The notes under the pieces are model-generated. The model did not search any database, had not been told where the DNA came from, and saw only the letters and a program-made list of their open reading frames with translations. From NCBI RefSeq assembly GCF_030035675.1, contig NC_084480.1:16139263-16203262 (forward strand): 64,000 nucleotides of DNA, written 5' to 3'. Numbering within the stretch: the stretch's first letter is position 1; each line of letters opens with the position of its first letter. Both the position numbers and the translations under genes were made by a program. Shown here in pieces: positions 58,964 through 64,000 of the stretch. Origin of the DNA: Rhineura floridana (Eukaryota; Chordata; Lepidosauria; Squamata; Rhineuridae).

Positions 58964-61503
58964 GCTCCCACCTTTTCCATAAAGACATACATATTTCACT
59001 TTTCACATTTACAGTCAGTTTCTGCAGTTATGGTGCTCTTTATTTAATACATGTCAGGTACAATGTTTCCCCATCATCCTTTACGTTACACCTACTTGTT
59101 TCTTGGCCTGTTACTGTGCCAATCTGAAACCTTTCAGGTGGTTTACCTAGATTCACTCTTTCAGAGCGTCTCAATGTCACCTGAGGCTCTGTTTTCTCTT
59201 TGCCTCCCTCATCCACGCTAGCAAGAGGTCGTTCCTCTTCCTCCTGTTTTATCTCTTGTTCTATTTCATGTTCTGTGATTGCGTTATGTGCATGTGAATT
59301 GCCCAGTTCAACATACTCAATGTTATCCCAATCCTGTTCCTGAACTTTGATGCTCCTGCTAAGCACCACCCTTCTTTGATTCTGTATCCAGATACGGTAA
59401 TAAGCGTTTTGGAATCCCAGTACATGCCCTTTTTGTGCTCTGGGAGCCAGTTTCCCATTCCGTTTTCCTTTGGGAATGTGCACCCAGCACTTCACCCCAT
59501 ATCTCACAATTTGTTGCAGTTTTGGTTTCTTTCCATTGAGTTTTTCATATGGCGACATTTGTATTACCCTACGATACAGCCTGTTTTGGATGTAATTGGC
59601 GTAAAACATACACTCTCTCCAAAACGCATTCGGTAACTCAGAGTCCCTTAACATGGCTCTAGTTGCATCCTGTAGCGTTCTATTTTTTCTCTCCGCTATT
59701 CCGTTCTGAAACGGAGAAAATGGGGGTGTTAAAGTTTGTTCTATCCCTTTCTTTAACAAATATTGCTCTAGCAATTTGCTAGTGAATTCTCCCCCTTTGT
59801 CAGAGCGTATGCGTTGGATTGTTATACCTTGTTGCACCTCAATCTTTTTCACAAACAGTTTTAGTTTCTCCTCTGCTTCGTCTTTCACATTTAATAAATA
59901 TATGGTGCAAAACCTGGTATAGTTGTCAACTATTACTAGAAAATACTTGGCACCACCTTGTGATCTTTGAAACGGTCCTGCAAGATCAATATGAATCATT
60001 TGATATGGTGCGCTTGTGCTACTCTCTGCTTCTTTACATTTGGGAGCAACTGTGGCTTTGGTTTGATTACATATATCACATTCCACATACTGGTTACACT
60101 CTTTTAACGTTACATCCATACTATTACTGGGTGTTTTTATGATCGTACCGAAATTAGCGTGGCCTAGTTTCCTGTGCCATAGGTGAATGCATCTATCATG
60201 AGGTTTCTTGTTTGCAATCATAGTAGCACATCCTGTGGAGTTTAATTGTATGTAAAACAGCGAATTCCTAAGATACCCCTTCAAACAGAGTTTGTCCCCT
60301 TTCCTTATTTCACATGTCCCTTGTCTAAACGTGACGACATATCCCATTGCGTTCAGTTTCTTAACAGACACGATATTACTTTCTAAGCCTGATACATACA
60401 ATACGTCGGTCATTACAGTGTTAAGTATGCTTAACTTTACAGTTCCCCTCCCCAATACCTGTCTGTGCGTGCCATCCGCAAGCACAACATCCTCTTTCGT
60501 GGGAAGTGTGGTTTTGAACAATGTTGTGTCCTTTACCATACTGTGGGTAGCGCCTGAGTCTACAACCCATACAGTGCAATCTCTGTCCTCTTTTCTTGAA
60601 CTTGATACTCTTACTATGTGTACTTTCGAAGGCTTCCTTCCTTGTCCTTTCCGCTTCGCTTCACAGCCTCTTTGTAGATGAGTATTAGAACCACAGAAGT
60701 AGCAGGCCTTTGGTCCGAAAGATCGTGCTTCTGTGTCCTTAAAGTTTAGCTTTCTGCTTTCTCTTTTCTCATTTCGCTCCCTTCCTTCGGCTTCCTTTCG
60801 TCTCTCCCACTCTTGTAGCAGTTTGCCCGATACGTACTCGACTGTCAGACCCTCGTCTGGCATAGCTTCCAATGAGCTTACGACCGGATCCCAGGACGAA
60901 TTCAGTGGAGAATGATGTACACTTGTTGCAACTGTGTGTGCACCACATTCCTTTCTTGCAGCTCCGCAAACAGTTTCTTTATCTCCAACAAATGGGCAGA
61001 CATTGTCCCAACATCAGGCATTTTCATCTGATAGAGTCTGCGTACTAAATGGATTTTACTGCTGGCTGTTTTTCTTACGTGAACCTCGTTTAATGCAGTC
61101 CATATAAGCCTCGCTGTCGGCTTATCTTGTATATGCAGCAATTGGGAATCATCTACTGCCAAGATGATAAACGCCCTTGCTCTTTCATCCATTCGAATCC
61201 ATGGAGCCGGTTGCGGTTCCGCCGGTGGGTCGGTCACAATCACCTGCCATAAATCTTCCTTAGTAAGGAACGCTTGCATCCTTAATCGCCAACAGGAATA
61301 GTTTCGTTCGGTGAGCCTTTCCAAAGGCATTCCGGCTGAAAGTGAGACTGCCATGCCTGCAGCCACGTCTCCTTAACACTTCTGGACACTATTCCGTCTT
61401 TCTCCCCTGGCACTATGGACAAGCTGCGCTGTCTAAGCCTCTGGGCTTACTGGACCTGCTGGGTTTTTCTGAGTTGGCTGGGTTTGCTGGGCAAGCTGGG
61501 CAG

Positions 61504-61519
61504 GCTGGGCCCATAACCC
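61504..61519 (-). promoter_or_regulatory. Primer-binding site for half-tRNA(iMet)
   Basis: Plus-strand GCTGGGCCCATAACCC equals 16 of 16 bases of the anticodon arm of vertebrate initiator tRNA-Met. The minus-strand site is complementary and starts one base from the LTR. Use of an internally cut initiator tRNA is known for Drosophila copia and relatives. Confidence 0.82.
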
Positions 61520-61520
61520 T

Positions 61521-61835
61521 TGTTGGCAGCGGTGTATCCAGCTGGTTAGAGCAAGTTGAAAGGATACCCATACACACAGGCCGTTAATTGTTAAGAGTCT
61601 TTTACTGACAGGATTTCTTACAGGAATGGTTACAGTACAGATATGAACACTCTCCTAACACCCCCACACCTTGTAGTTTCTCTTTCAAGGTTTTATAGAC
61701 TGGGTTAGCTCTGTGCCAGCTGCAGCCTCTGCTGTGAGCTGTTCTTGAGCTGCTGCTGCACATCTTAACCCTTTACTAGTCTTTCTTTTCTGTCTTTCTG
61801 GAAAACTAGACTTATAGACTCCTCAGCAGCCTACA
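61521..61835 (-). repeat. 5' LTR of the Copia fossil
   Basis: 315 bp, nearly identical to 58624-58963 apart from a short length difference near its end and a handful of substitutions. Confidence 0.88.
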
Positions 61836-62489
61836 GTAAGTCCCATTGAACCCAGTGGAGTTTACGTTTGAGTAGAGATGTGTTGGATTGCAGTCTAAAG
61901 ATGCTTCCAGATTACCTGTTTATTTAATATTCATCCTGATTTGTTTGCAGGGAGATTAGATGATGTTGGCTATTTAATGAACATTCATTCTGGTTTATTT
62001 GCTGGGAGGTTAGATGATGTTGCTTCAAAGCAAGTGTTATCCCACACTTTCCCATGCATTTCCCCATCATTTTCATTATTGCAAAAAGTCTGATCTTTTG
62101 GTTTTCCAATCAACTATTGTGCAACCAGAATTTGCCAGTATGTGCCTGAATCCCATTCAAAAAATAGCAACTGTCTGGAAGTGCTCTAAATAAATGCCTG
62201 CTATTAAAGGAAGAGAAATTGGAAAAGCAGCTGGCAACCATGTGCCTTGCCCAAATAACACATAAGCCAGGGGAGTGATTCATAGGGGTGCCACCTTATT
62301 TGCTTGCCTGCTCCCTTTTTGAAAGCAGAAAAGTCCCATCCACAGCGTTTTGTTTTTTTTCTGGCTTGAAGGTGAAAGATGGGGAAAGAAGCACCAGTTG
62401 AATTGCCACTTATTTGTCAAAACCTTCAAGTCACTTTTCTGCCATCTGCTGTCAATGCATAATTTAAAAAGGGGAGAGGACTGTTGCAT

Positions 62490-62580
62490 TCATGTCTTTC
62501 TTGTGGGCTTTCCAAGGGCATCTGGTTGGCCACTGTGAGAACAAAATGCTGGACTAGATGGGTCACTGGCCTTATCTTTC
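62490..62580 (+). repeat. CR1 3'-end fragment
   Basis: TTGGCCACTGTGAGAACAAA and ATGCTGGACTAGATGGGTCA, then an AATAAATAAA-like tail. Confidence 0.55.
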
Positions 62581-62581
62581 C

Positions 62582-63195
62582 TTAAATAAATAAAATAATA
62601 CAATTCAAAATAATGAAATCAGGTTAAATAAAACAGTTATCTCCATGCTTGGAAAGGCTTCACCTGTTACACTTTTATGGCTACATTCCTGAGCACAGTT
62701 ATCGTTCAACAAAGTGGGCCTTTCTTCCGCGTCTGCTCTGGACTGCATCATACGATTGCAGTGATATTTTGAAGGGGAGCAGTGGCTGCTTCAGCAAGGG
62801 GCATGCCTGACAGCTCTTTCCAAGCTGCTCCGACACGTGGGACAAATATCCCGTCCATCAAACAGAAGGGCCCATCTTGTCTCAAGTTTCTCATGCAATC
62901 TCCTACCCTTTGCCTCAATGGCTAGTTTGCAAGCTCTGGGACTCTTCTGATGATAGAAAGGCAGGCCCGCAAATGCATTGTCTGGTTATTATCTTCACAT
63001 TCTCTTGCTTTCGCCTACCAGCCACTCAAATATTCATTAAAGCTCCTGCAAAGCAACTGTGCTTAATTGGGACCTTAGGGAAATTATACCCTTTCTAGAC
63101 CAGGAAGGGTATCTTGTTCTTCAATGAGTGAATAAAGTAGTCTGTGTAGAGAAAGAAGAACTGTCATCACTGATAGGGTATTTCATCCCCTTGCC
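62582..63195. other. Low-repeat stretch
   Basis: About 62660-63110 has no familiar repeat. Possible conserved non-coding sequence. No coding exon recognised. Confidence 0.35.
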
Positions 63196-63198
63196 AGT

Positions 63199-64000
<802 letters not shown>

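Larger units (their letters stand above)
58624..61835 (-). mobile_element. Ty1/Copia LTR retrotransposon (fossil, young, incomplete)
   Basis: A 3.2-kb minus-strand element with TG...CA LTRs (58624-58963 and 61521-61835) and a perfect 5-bp target duplication GTAAG (58619-58623, 61836-61840). A primer site lies inside the right LTR and a purine tract beside the left one. Parts recognised: gag (near 60900-61366), zinc knuckle CYFCGSNTHLQRGC, protease WVVDSGATHSM, and integrase (zinc motif near 60200; PFSPFQNGIAERKN near 59710), ending in the linker LRRSERVNLGKPPERF. Reverse transcriptase and RNase H are not recognised, so it could not copy itself. It has about one break besides. The LTRs differ at only a few sites plus one short length difference, so it is young. 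Confidence 0.9.

Overview
The window reads as nuclear DNA of a squamate reptile, most likely a lizard. The evidence is the repeat load: CR1-clade LINEs, a BovB/RTE LINE fragment, a Sauria-type SINE with a BovB-like tail, many tRNA-derived SINEs, hAT hairpin MITEs, and Ty3/Gypsy and Ty1/Copia fossils. The species cannot be named from the sequence.

One host gene is recognised. Positions 1270-20883 (+) hold SKA1, spindle and kinetochore associated complex subunit 1, in seven coding exons: 1270-1306, 3847-3945, 5829-5953, 11159-11250, 12889-13017, 19301-19470 and 20735-20883. All junctions are GT-AG and phases agree, giving a predicted 266-residue protein. The promoter holds a TCTCGCGAGA box and a tandem CDE/CHR element with the usual 4-nt spacing, as expected for a G2/M gene. 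The codon aligned to the usual start methionine is ACG (3858-3860). The reading frame stays open into the upstream exon, which supplies an ATG at 1270. A polyadenylation signal lies at 21255.

The introns and the 43 kb downstream are mostly repeats. From left to right: an inverted duplication centred on a hairpin element (2.2-2.5 kb); a hAT remnant with a BED finger (7.4-7.8 kb); a solo LTR (8.3-9.0 kb); a hAT element in intron 5 (13.1-13.8 kb); SINEs split at one shared site (6.3, 22.3, 24.4, 25.6, 34.5 kb); a degraded Gypsy element (29.5-34.2 kb); a four-level nest (34.25-35.63 kb); BovB and CR1 LINEs (36.2-39.5 kb); a Copia fragment (40.2-41.8 kb); a cluster of palindromic repeats (43.8-44.5 kb); a large minus-strand CR1 (47.3-50.1 kb); and a young Copia element with 5-bp target duplications and a half-tRNA(iMet) primer site (58.6-61.8 kb). 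No second host gene was recognised. Several low-repeat stretches could hold conserved non-coding elements, but this needs alignment.

Homology calls rest on remembered family sequences. No database search was run.
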